The translations under genes were made by a program, and so were the position numbers. This document shows, piece after piece, positions 1 to 5,316 of a stretch of 5,316 nucleotides of DNA (its first letter is position 1; every line of letters begins with the position of its first letter). This DNA is from Firmicutes bacterium UBA6226 (GTDB lineage: Bacteria; Bacillota_A; Clostridia; Peptostreptococcales; Acidaminobacteraceae): NCBI GenBank assembly GCA_002441045.1, contig DJWQ01000027.1, positions 28,081-33,396 on the forward strand, given 5' to 3'. The notes beneath the pieces are model-generated. The model searched no databases. It saw only the letters and a list, made by a program, of their open reading frames with translations, and was not told the DNA's origin.

Positions 1-72
1 GGGTTAATTACACGAGGCTTTAATTCACATGTCAGTATAACCATACTTCCATCAGTTCAAAGCTTTGATACC
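1..72. other. region downstream of the MFS gene, short dyads only
   Basis: The first 72 bases follow the MFS stop on its own strand. They hold a perfect 12-base palindrome TCAAAGCTTTGA (57-68), a small hairpin AGTAT-AACC-ATACT (34-47), and CCATCAG (49-55), which is complementary to CTGATGG (81-87) across the stop codon. None is followed by a T-run on the minus strand, so no convincing terminator is seen. No coding sequence is recognisable. Confidence 0.35.
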
Positions 73-1326
73 TTAAACTTCTGATGGGAGTTCTTTGCGT
101 TTTTCACCTGCGGCTACTAGGACTTTGCTGCCAATTAGGAAGAAGCCTTGGACGAAGACGAGTGCACCTGTGACGAGTAATAGCCACTCTATGGCGATGG
201 CGTCTGCTAATGGACCGAATAAAAGCATACCGATCGGCATAGTAACGCTATAAATCATCGACATGACGCTGAAAACTCTACCCAGATAGATATTGTCTAC
301 GTTTTCTTGTAGGAGTACAGTTGATGGCGTACTGAAAAGCGGTATCGTGATACCGGCTGAAAACATGATGAACAAATACACATAGAAGTTAATTTGCGTT
401 CCCAATGCAAGGATGAGTAGTCCTGTAATCATCGTAGACAGGGTCATGGTGTGGATGCGATTCTTAAAGCCTCCCCACGCTGAGATTATGAGTCCACCGA
501 TTAACATTCCTGAGGAAAAAGCAATTTCAATCGCTGTCAGTCGCCATATGACACCACCGTAATTACGAGTGACTTGAAGTGGCGACAGCATCGCAACTGG
601 TGTGATTAGAAAGTGAAACACACCTATGAACACATAAAATCGTTTGAGATAGGCATGGGTTCGAATGTAGTCAATGCCCTGCTTTAAATCTGCGAAGTAA
701 TCTATTTTTTCACCCTGCTGCTTTATTTGTTTTTGCGCCTGCTCTACTTTAAGCGGCGCTAATATAAGGATGGCAAAAATTGCCGTCACCACATCGATCA
801 TGAAGATGGTTTCGATAGGTGCAAGTGTCATTAAAGCACCGCTTACCATTGGTGATATGAGCATCATAAACGACTGAATACTGCCGTTGATGCCATTGAC
901 GCGCATCAGTTGGTCTTCAGGAGTAAACTGCGGTATAAATGCATTGACTGCTGGTTGTTGCACAGACGAGCCAAAAGCTCTGATGGCAGAGATGACAAAC
1001 ATCAACCATACGCTTTCGTAACCCATCATAAAGAAAACCACCATAACCGCTGTTGCAAGCGCAATCCCACTATCTGCATAGATGATGAGTTTTTTTCGAT
1101 CAAACCGATCTGCCCATACCCCGGCAAATGGCGACAAGAAAAAAGTCGGTAAAAACCCAAATATGATAGATAAGGTCATCATAAACCCCGAACCGGTATA
1201 TAAGGTCACATACCACATAATCGCATACTGGACCAATGACGTCCCAAAAAGCGAAACATTTTGACTGATTAGAAACCTAGCTGCCTTCCGTTTCCAGTTC
1301 CCATTTGTATTCGATAAAATTTCCAT
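73..1326 (-). CDS. MFS efflux-type transporter (MefA/EntS-like group)
   Basis: A 417-residue integral membrane protein with about 12 hydrophobic segments in two bundles of six, split by a charged cytoplasmic loop at residues about 193-228 (rich in K, Q and E). The N-terminal half carries the MFS motif A between helices 2 and 3, GVWADRFDRKK (residues 69-79, with D73, R74 and R77). A matching GPLAD lies near residue 371 in the C-terminal half. Length and the NVSLFGTSLVQYAIMWYV-type first helix fit the MefA-like cluster, which includes macrolide pumps and the enterobactin exporter EntS; the members work as proton-driven exporters. Substrate cannot be read from the sequence. The start is supported by GAGGTG at 1331-1336, four bases before the ATG. 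It stands alone, 116 bases after the HD gene, and a Fur-like site upstream hints at metal control. Family is secure; export of a siderophore or metal-linked compound is inference only. Confidence 0.93.
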   Translation of the reverse strand: MEILSNTNGNWKRKAARFLISQNVSLFGTSLVQYAIMWYVTLYTGSGFMMTLSIIFGFLPTFFLSPFAGVWADRFDRKKLIIYADSGIALATAVMVVFFMMGYESVWLMFVISAIRAFGSSVQQPAVNAFIPQFTPEDQLMRVNGINGSIQSFMMLISPMVSGALMTLAPIETIFMIDVVTAIFAILILAPLKVEQAQKQIKQQGEKIDYFADLKQGIDYIRTHAYLKRFYVFIGVFHFLITPVAMLSPLQVTRNYGGVIWRLTAIEIAFSSGMLIGGLIISAWGGFKNRIHTMTLSTMITGLLILALGTQINFYVYLFIMFSAGITIPLFSTPSTVLLQENVDNIYLGRVFSVMSMIYSVTMPIGMLLFGPLADAIAIEWLLLVTGALVFVQGFFLIGSKVLVAAGEKRKELPSEV

Positions 1327-1345
1327 AAATCACCTCATGTATAAT

Positions 1346-1374
1346 GTCATATTTACCCCAAATGGGTTTGTTAA
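1346..1374 (-). promoter_or_regulatory. weak candidate promoter of the MFS gene
   Basis: On the minus strand, TTAACA (1369-1374, five of six matches to TTGACA) is followed after 17 bases by TATGAC (1346-1351, four of six matches to TATAAT). A start just downstream would leave a very short leader before the GAGGTG ribosome binding site. It is the best spaced pair in the gap between the HD and MFS genes, but the -10 is poor, so this is only a candidate. Confidence 0.25.
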
Positions 1375-1384
1375 TTCGTCTAAA

Positions 1385-1439
1385 ATTGCCTAATTGAAAA
1401 TAATTCTCACTTCGTTTTCTGCTGCTAAACAGAGGCAAT
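1385..1439 (-). other. 7-base inverted repeat between the HD and MFS genes
   Basis: ATTGCCT (1385-1391) and AGGCAAT (1433-1439) are exact inverted copies enclosing 41 bases that include the Fur-like site. On the minus strand the second arm runs into TTT, and a smaller TCTG/CAGA stem sits inside. It could be a weak terminator for the HD gene or a chance dyad. The loop is too long for a typical intrinsic terminator. Confidence 0.2.
1395..1409 (-). promoter_or_regulatory. Fur-box-like 7-1-7 palindrome upstream of the MFS gene
   Basis: Read on the minus strand, the site is TGAGAATTATTTTCA. It matches the Bacillota Fur consensus TGATAATnATTATCA at 12 of 14 defined positions, and the two differences are symmetric (positions 4 and 12). 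It lies 69 bases before the MFS start codon and 34 bases after the HD gene stop. Fur with ferrous iron represses iron uptake and siderophore genes, so this could make the transporter iron-responsive. PerR and Zur boxes share the 7-1-7 layout, so the exact regulator is uncertain. The site is about 20 bases upstream of the only candidate -35, which is further than usual for simple repression. Confidence 0.45.
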
Positions 1440-1442
1440 GCA

Positions 1443-1949
1443 TTAAAAACTTGATTCTTCTGGAAAATAAATCGATTCAATGAGTGCTTTGCCACTACAC
1501 GTTTTAAATACTTGATTGATCACGTTATTAATTTTATCCTCAGGATGCTGACTTTCACCAGCATTAACGATATAATCCGCTTCTATTAAGATTTGATAAT
1601 CGAGTCCATCAATCTGCGTCAGTGTATGATGATGGCCAACCAAGTAAGCCACGCGGTTGATGAAATCCGCGTCCAGATCAAAGGACTTGAGAAATTCATA
1701 GGTCAACTTCTCCCCCTCAATCTCCTGATGCTTACCATTTGTATTCCCATATTTTTCTCGGCATAGTGGACAAGCGATGTCATGAAGAATAGCAGCTACT
1801 TCCAAAGTTCTCTGCATTTCCTCATTTAAACCTTCTAATATCCCAATCGTTCTCGCATAGCCATGCACTTTCAAAAGATGGTTGATATCGTGTAGATTAC
1901 CATTTGAGTAAGCAATCATCTTAGCCATAATCTCTGATACAATTTTCAT
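1443..1949 (-). CDS. HD-domain phosphohydrolase family protein
   Basis: A 168-residue soluble protein that is almost entirely one HD domain. The expected metal-ligand series can be read in order: H29 in the first helix, the HD doublet H56-D57 (VAAILHDIA), H74 (GKHQEIEG), the cluster H106-H107-H108 (VGHHHT), and D125 (LIEADYIVN). HD proteins of this size hydrolyse phosphate esters, such as nucleotides or 2'-3' cyclic or diester bonds, with one or two divalent metals; the substrate here is unknown. The start at 1949 follows AGGAGG at 1954-1959 by four bases; a second ATG at codon 8 has no such site. It is preceded by a long leader containing the hairpin repeats at 1980-2140, with no clear promoter visible. 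All ligands are present, so it should be active. The fold is certain, the role is not. Confidence 0.9.
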   Translation of the reverse strand: MKIVSEIMAKMIAYSNGNLHDINHLLKVHGYARTIGILEGLNEEMQRTLEVAAILHDIACPLCREKYGNTNGKHQEIEGEKLTYEFLKSFDLDADFINRVAYLVGHHHTLTQIDGLDYQILIEADYIVNAGESQHPEDKINNVINQVFKTCSGKALIESIYFPEESSF

Positions 1950-1979
1950 AAATCCTCCTGTTATATGTATTTTATAAGT

Positions 1980-2040
1980 AAAGCCCCTCCTATGGATGTA
2001 CTTCCAAATGACAAGTTGAAGGCGCAGCTACATTCGTATC
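1980..2040. repeat. degenerate, offset copy of the adjacent hairpin element
   Basis: Bases 2006-2028 match 2077-2099 at 18 of 23 positions, and AAAGCCCCTCCT at 1980-1991 matches AAAGCCCTCCT at 2050-2060. Both matches are at an offset of about 70 bases, so this is a diverged direct repeat of the left half of the long hairpin. It keeps an imperfect stem of its own: 1991-2000 pairs with 2029-2038 at 8 of 10 positions around a 28-base loop. It lies directly in front of the HD gene ribosome binding site, so it would be in that gene's leader RNA. Whether it is a functional RNA structure or a decayed repeat is unknown. Confidence 0.6.
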
Positions 2041-2053
2041 TGTAAATTGAAAG

Positions 2054-2140
2054 CCCTCCTGCTGTTAGTTCCATCAAAATGGCAATTTGCAGGCAAAGCC
2101 GAAACTTCTTGTCATTTTGATGGAACTAACAGCAGGAGGG
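2054..2140. repeat. 28-base perfect inverted repeat, possible bidirectional terminator
   Basis: Arms 2054-2081 and 2113-2140 are perfectly complementary over all 28 bases and enclose a 31-base loop (2082-2112). The dyad extends outward as a further 6-base pair, TGTAAA (2041-2046) with TTTACA (2146-2151), across a small internal loop. On the plus strand the stem ends in GGAGGG and runs into TCATTTTT. On the minus strand it runs into CTTTCAATTT. It begins 25 bases after the VOC gene stop (inner stem), so it may end the ligase operon. Both the stem and the loop are longer than usual for an intrinsic terminator, so a mobile hairpin repeat or a regulatory leader structure for the HD gene is also possible. 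Confidence 0.8.
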
Positions 2141-2164
2141 TCATTTTTACATATATTAATCTAC

Positions 2165-2533
2165 TTAGCCTTTTCGCATGTCCTGCACAAACTGTACATT
2201 CACACCATCAGGATCTTTCACAATAAAATATTTAAGGTTTGGATTTGGCGATTCAATTTCTGTTACTTCAAACTGATTTTCGATAAGTTCATTCCTAAGT
2301 TCCTCTGCATCGTCGCAAGAAAAACCAATCGAAAGGCCTTCAATTCTACCTGGTAATTCTTCGCCATCTGTTTGCATGAGTTCAATCTCTGTTTCGCCGA
2401 CGCCTAAGAAAGCAAGTTCTCTACCTGGATAAGGTTTGAAGCGTCTTCTAAGTTGCAAGCCAACGATCGCTTGATAAAATGCAATTGACTCTTCTAAATT
2501 TTTAACGTGTATGGTTGTCCATAAAAAACCCAT
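2165..2533 (-). CDS. VOC/glyoxalase-fold protein, third gene of the ligase operon
   Basis: A 122-residue protein with the two beta-alpha-beta-beta-beta modules of the VOC superfamily: TTIHVKNLEESIAFY at residues 6-20 opens module one and GLSIGFSCDDAEEL at 66-79 opens module two. KDPDGVNVQFVQ at 106-117 is the typical closing strand. VOC members include glyoxalase I, fosfomycin thiol transferases, dioxygenases and metal-free binding proteins. Of the four usual metal-ligand places, H9 and E51 (IELMQ) are kept. S68 stands where His is usual and Q114 where Glu is usual, so a standard glyoxalase I reaction is doubtful. It is 10 bases after the ATP-grasp gene and its ribosome binding site (AGGAGG, 2540-2545) contains the upstream stop codon, so it is translated from the same message. 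A role tied to the operon's thiol product, as adduct enzyme or binding protein, is inference. Confidence 0.88.
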   Translation of the reverse strand: MGFLWTTIHVKNLEESIAFYQAIVGLQLRRRFKPYPGRELAFLGVGETEIELMQTDGEELPGRIEGLSIGFSCDDAEELRNELIENQFEVTEIESPNPNLKYFIVKDPDGVNVQFVQDMRKG

Positions 2534-2539
2534 AACTTA

Positions 2540-2545
2540 CCTCCT
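2540..2545 (-). promoter_or_regulatory. ribosome binding site of the VOC gene overlapping an upstream stop
   Basis: AGGAGG lies six bases before the VOC ATG, and its first two bases belong to the TAG stop of the ATP-grasp gene (2544-2546). Ribosomes ending the ligase would therefore sit on this site, which favours coupled translation of the two proteins. Confidence 0.8.
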
Positions 2546-3875
2546 ACTTTTTAGTTACCTTTAGCGTTGACATCGTATAGCCATCGTGTAAACCTGAAAT
2601 GATTGAATTGAGTCCCGCTCTAACATAAATACCAGCAAGCTTTTCATTATAGGTAAAAAGTCCAGTAATGGTACTGTAGGATTTTACCTCGACATTGCCA
2701 TTCTCATTTTCATATAGATTTGTCGTCAACGCAAGAGGACAGTATTTTTGAATGATAAAATCTTCATTTACTTTCTCATCTAGTAAAGACTGCCATGCCT
2801 CATTTGTGTAATCCTTTCCAGCACATACACCTTTTGACGCGTAGTAATCCACTGGCTTAATGATATAAGCATCCTTACTGTTTAGATAATCTTCAAATCT
2901 CTCATCTCTTTTAAGTGGTCTTGTAAATGGAACATGCTTGTCGATAAATGCGATTTGATCACTGGAAAGCTTAGCGCGTAGTCCCTCATCATAAAGCACT
3001 TCAAAAAATCGTTTGGTGTGGATGACCTGTGTTTTTATCGAGCCGATCACACATGTTTGTCCTGCTAAAAGGCCGTTAATCAAAGCGGGAATCTCATCAT
3101 AACGATCCATCAAATCCTTCGTTACCAGACGACGATAGATGATATCAATCGCTCTATCTTTAATATACAATTTCCCATCTATTTCTGTCAAATCTCTAGG
3201 ATCAACTATTTCGCATTCAAAGCCGCCAGTTATAAATGCATCCTTAAACATCTCGAATTCAAGTGGACTGCCTTTGTCGATAAAGTCTAAAATCGCAACA
3301 AGAGGTGTCGATGTCTGAGTTGCTTTACCTGTATTTTCTAAGTAAGAAGAATAGATGTTCTTAACCTCAGCTACCCAACTGTGAAATAATTCAAAAGATT
3401 TAAAATCATAGATGTCCTTTACCGAATCAAGTAATGCAGTCTGCGACATAATCTTGCTTAACTCAAATTCCTCATTCATAGCAGATGCGCCATCAGCGTT
3501 CAGTTCACAGAACTGAAAGTTGCCATCGCCATAATAGAAGATATCAAACCTGCCCATTGGAACTGTTGTGTCATAGTGATGTGGTACCCTGATCAAAGCA
3601 TCTAGCCTCGGGTCAAAATTAAAGAGTTCGCTTACACTTTTGTCCTCTAAATAAAGCTCTATGGTGCGCTTTGAAATGTCGTGAATGCCTTTTAATGCAT
3701 ACTTAAACGTATCTAGATCTTGATCAAAATAGAGCATCGGTAGATATAAGTAAGGTACTGGTGCCCCTTTATAGATGGCTTTTGAACTCGCTACTGCATT
3801 TTTAACTCTGTCAAAATCCTGCTTATAGGTTTCATAAGATTTCATAAATTTATCGGTTAGTTTCTGATCCAACAT
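2544..3875 (-). CDS. ATP-grasp ligase, glutathionylspermidine synthase-like family
   Basis: A 443-residue cytosolic protein resembling the C-terminal synthetase half of glutathionylspermidine synthase, without the amidase half. Visible signatures in order: GRFDIFYY (108-115, with R109 and D111), CELNADGASA (123-132, with E124, N126 and D128), IYRRLV (246-251), GSIKTQ (278-283, K281), AYIIKPVDYYASKGV (336-350, nucleotide-binding K340), FIIQKY (373-378) and GIYVRAG (415-421, R419). These fit a pre-ATP-grasp plus ATP-grasp enzyme that activates a carboxylate as acyl phosphate and joins it to an amine. Its start lies inside the end of the glutamate-cysteine ligase gene (26-base overlap), so its substrate is probably that enzyme's product. 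The partner could be glycine (giving glutathione), another amino acid or a polyamine. AGGAGG at 3886-3891 is 10 bases before the chosen ATG. Ligase class is firm; the product is unknown. Confidence 0.88.
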   Translation of the reverse strand: MLDQKLTDKFMKSYETYKQDFDRVKNAVASSKAIYKGAPVPYLYLPMLYFDQDLDTFKYALKGIHDISKRTIELYLEDKSVSELFNFDPRLDALIRVPHHYDTTVPMGRFDIFYYGDGNFQFCELNADGASAMNEEFELSKIMSQTALLDSVKDIYDFKSFELFHSWVAEVKNIYSSYLENTGKATQTSTPLVAILDFIDKGSPLEFEMFKDAFITGGFECEIVDPRDLTEIDGKLYIKDRAIDIIYRRLVTKDLMDRYDEIPALINGLLAGQTCVIGSIKTQVIHTKRFFEVLYDEGLRAKLSSDQIAFIDKHVPFTRPLKRDERFEDYLNSKDAYIIKPVDYYASKGVCAGKDYTNEAWQSLLDEKVNEDFIIQKYCPLALTTNLYENENGNVEVKSYSTITGLFTYNEKLAGIYVRAGLNSIISGLHDGYTMSTLKVTKK

Positions 3876-5208
3876 GCTCCCATGTCCTCCTTACATCTAT
3901 AAGATTAACAAATGCTTCTTTTGACTGATTGTATATTTTTTGCATATAAACCATTGGAGATTGTTCGCTGTCAATAATGGTTTTGAGCGCTTTTACATAT
4001 CTTGCTTCCTCTGAGTTAAGTGCATGGATAACGTCTACGAGTATTTCTTGCTTAAGTTGATTAAATCTCTCGGTTTCAGTGATGGTTAACAGAGTGTCAT
4101 CGCCTTCTGATAACCACTTATTGAGTTTTATCACCCAGCTGTCATCCACCTTAAGGCTTAGAGCATAGTACTTTTCTAAGTTTTCTTCATTATAGAAAAG
4201 TCCCTTTATAACAGCGCCTACCGATATATTATAGGGATATGGGAGTGCATCTGGCATCCTAATCTCAATGTATCTTTTCAGTCTAACATCTGGGAATACC
4301 ATGCTCTGTATATGTTCAAGCTCCGAAGGCTTTAACGGGTATTTTTCCAGAAGCTCATCTAAACGCTCATTTTCAGTTTGAATCAAGTTGCCATCGCTAT
4401 AAATCAATATCGGAGGAATATTTAAAAGATGCTTCGCATAATCTTCAAATCCGAAAAGTTGGTCCAAGCTCTTTGGAATTAACTTTGACCTTTTAATATC
4501 CGTTTCTTCCCATATGCGAAGACGCATGTTCCCTCCAACCACTGGTTCACCTTCGAAAAATGGCGTTGCATCAAAAAGTGATGCGAGAACGGGAGACAGA
4601 TAATTGGCTACTCTAAACTTTTTAATGAAATCCTGTTCATCTGAATAGTCGATAGATACTTGTGTTGCTGCAGTCCCTTTCATCATGTTATGACAAAAAA
4701 TACCGTTGTTTTCAAAGTAACGATACATAAGGCCATAACGCTCCTTCGGCAGCAAGGATAAATCACATATCCGCGTTACAGGATGATAGCCAATCCCAGC
4801 AATCACTTGATTCTCCTTTAGGACAGTATATAAATCTTCTATCACTTTGTGATAGTAGAAATCAATTTCTTTTATATCACTTAATGGGCGAAGACTGATT
4901 TCGATCTGCCCGCCAGGCTCAAGTGTAAGGGTATCCCCTTCTTTTTCAATGCCAAGTAGATGATCCTTTTCAATTAAAATAGGTTCCCAGCCTTTAGTTA
5001 ACAGCTTTTCAAATATTTCCTTTTGTCCATTTGGCTCAAAATAATCATAGCTTCTAAGAGAGTCACGTTCAATAAGAATGTGCTCAAATTCCATTCCTAA
5101 AAGTGTGGGCTGTTTTCTAGCATGTGCCTGAAAAAACTTTGTCTGTGAATTAACGAAAGAAGTCGTATTGTAATGTATGGCCATTTTTTGTTCTTCTTCA
5201 TGATTCAT
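3850..5208 (-). CDS. gshA: glutamate-cysteine ligase, plant-type (GCS2 superfamily)
   Basis: A 452-residue cytosolic enzyme expected to join L-glutamate through its gamma-carboxylate to L-cysteine with ATP, the first step of glutathione-type thiol synthesis. Signatures in order: LLGMEFEH (36-43, acidic E40 and E42), LEPGGQIEISLRP (96-108), MMKGTAATQVSIDY (175-188), MRLRIWEETDIKR (228-240) and YIEIRMPDALPY (313-324, E315 and R317). These match the plant/alphaproteobacterial ligase group in order and length, not the E. coli GshA group nor the fused GshF found in many Bacillota. It has no fused synthetase domain; the separate ATP-grasp gene follows with a 26-base overlap. GGAAGG lies upstream of the start behind an A-run, and the later ATG at codon 9 has no better site. 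Specificity for cysteine is inferred from the family; other GCS2 members use different amines. Confidence 0.87.
   Translation of the reverse strand: MNHEEEQKMAIHYNTTSFVNSQTKFFQAHARKQPTLLGMEFEHILIERDSLRSYDYFEPNGQKEIFEKLLTKGWEPILIEKDHLLGIEKEGDTLTLEPGGQIEISLRPLSDIKEIDFYYHKVIEDLYTVLKENQVIAGIGYHPVTRICDLSLLPKERYGLMYRYFENNGIFCHNMMKGTAATQVSIDYSDEQDFIKKFRVANYLSPVLASLFDATPFFEGEPVVGGNMRLRIWEETDIKRSKLIPKSLDQLFGFEDYAKHLLNIPPILIYSDGNLIQTENERLDELLEKYPLKPSELEHIQSMVFPDVRLKRYIEIRMPDALPYPYNISVGAVIKGLFYNEENLEKYYALSLKVDDSWVIKLNKWLSEGDDTLLTITETERFNQLKQEILVDVIHALNSEEARYVKALKTIIDSEQSPMVYMQKIYNQSKEAFVNLIDVRRTWEHVGSETNR
3886..3891 (-). promoter_or_regulatory. ribosome binding site of the ATP-grasp gene with decoy ATG
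   Basis: AGGAGG sits 10 bases before the ATP-grasp ATG at 3873-3875, inside the 3' end of the ligase gene. A second ATG at 3881-3883 is only two bases from the site and out of frame. It would give MGACWIRN and then stop. The closer ATG is too near for good initiation, so the 3875 start is preferred, but the arrangement could lower or couple translation. Confidence 0.6.
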
Positions 5209-5256
5209 GTTTTTTTACCTTCCGTCTTTTGGTCATTTTATTTCGATATACAAAAT

Positions 5257-5285
5257 ATTATACAATTTGATTTTATAAAAAGCAA
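5257..5285 (-). promoter_or_regulatory. sigma-A-type promoter of the ligase operon
   Basis: On the minus strand TTGCTT (5280-5285) and a perfect TATAAT (5257-5262) are exactly 17 bases apart. Transcription would start near 5250, giving a leader of about 42 bases before the glutamate-cysteine ligase ATG. The -35 matches TTGACA at four of six positions. No attenuator or riboswitch fits in so short a leader. Confidence 0.8.
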
Positions 5286-5316
5286 CGAACAGAACGTGAA
5301 CAAAATATGACCACTC

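Noticed and set aside
34..87. Terminator of the MFS gene from the small dyads near its stop
   Set aside because: The stems are short (5 to 7 bases) and none is followed by a T-run on the minus strand.
910..1264. Two open plus-strand frames (910-1152 and 1082-1264)
   Set aside because: They lie entirely antisense to the well-supported MFS gene, and their translations have odd composition and no recognisable motif.
73..1326. Assignment of the MFS gene as a specific macrolide-resistance pump
   Set aside because: Only family-level motifs are visible, and MefA-like members have many substrates.
1277..1495. Minus-strand open frame bridging the HD and MFS genes
   Set aside because: It overlaps the ends of both real genes in another frame, crosses the Fur-like site and has no family resemblance.
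1971..1999. Promoter for the HD gene using TATAAA at 1971-1976
   Set aside because: The -10 is fair, but the position 17 bases upstream reads ACATCC, far from a -35, and no extended -10 is present.
1980..2140. CRISPR-like repeats
   Set aside because: Only two diverged units are present, with no equal spacers and no cas genes.
2041..2151. Integron attC site
   Set aside because: The size and dyad are suggestive, but the terminal RYYYAAC/GTTRRRY core sites are missing and the stem is perfect; attC stems carry unpaired extrahelical bases.
2087..2356. Plus-strand 89-codon frame starting in the hairpin loop
   Set aside because: Most of it is antisense to the VOC gene, it starts inside the inverted repeat, and it has no convincing ribosome binding site.

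Overview
All five protein-coding genes in this window lie on the minus strand, so the transcription order runs from the right end to the left end. Strong AGGAGG-type ribosome binding sites, a consensus sigma-70/sigma-A promoter (TTGCTT-17-TATAAT), an A+T-leaning base composition and the protein families point to a low-to-moderate G+C Bacillota, probably a clostridial lineage. That taxonomic call is inferred from style, not from a marker gene.

Right part (5316 to 2165) is one compact operon. A promoter at 5257-5285 drives a plant-type glutamate-cysteine ligase (5208-3850). This overlaps by 26 bases a stand-alone ATP-grasp ligase of the glutathionylspermidine-synthase-like family (3875-2544). 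The ATP-grasp gene is followed after 10 bases by a small VOC/glyoxalase-fold protein (2533-2165), whose ribosome binding site contains the preceding stop codon. The likely logic is that the first enzyme makes gamma-glutamylcysteine (or a related gamma-glutamyl amide), the second joins its carboxylate to an amino acid or amine, and the third handles a thiol adduct or binds the product. The final molecule could be plain glutathione made by a non-GshB synthetase, or an unusual gamma-Glu-Cys-X thiol. The sequence alone cannot separate these, and this is the most interesting point of the window.

Middle part (2164 to 1950) is a 215-base gap. It holds a 28-base perfect inverted repeat (2054-2081 / 2113-2140) with a 31-base loop, possibly the operon's terminator and also able to act in the other direction. 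Beside it lies a degenerate, offset direct copy (about 1980-2038) that keeps the loop sequence and a weak stem. The pair sits in the leader of the next gene.

Left part (1949 to 1) holds a small HD-domain phosphohydrolase (1949-1443), then a 116-base gap with a Fur-box-like palindrome (1395-1409), then a 12-helix MFS efflux-type transporter of the MefA/EntS-like group (1326-73). The first 72 bases hold only the end of the transporter's transcript, with two short dyads and no convincing terminator. No RNA genes, insertion sequences or CRISPR arrays were seen.
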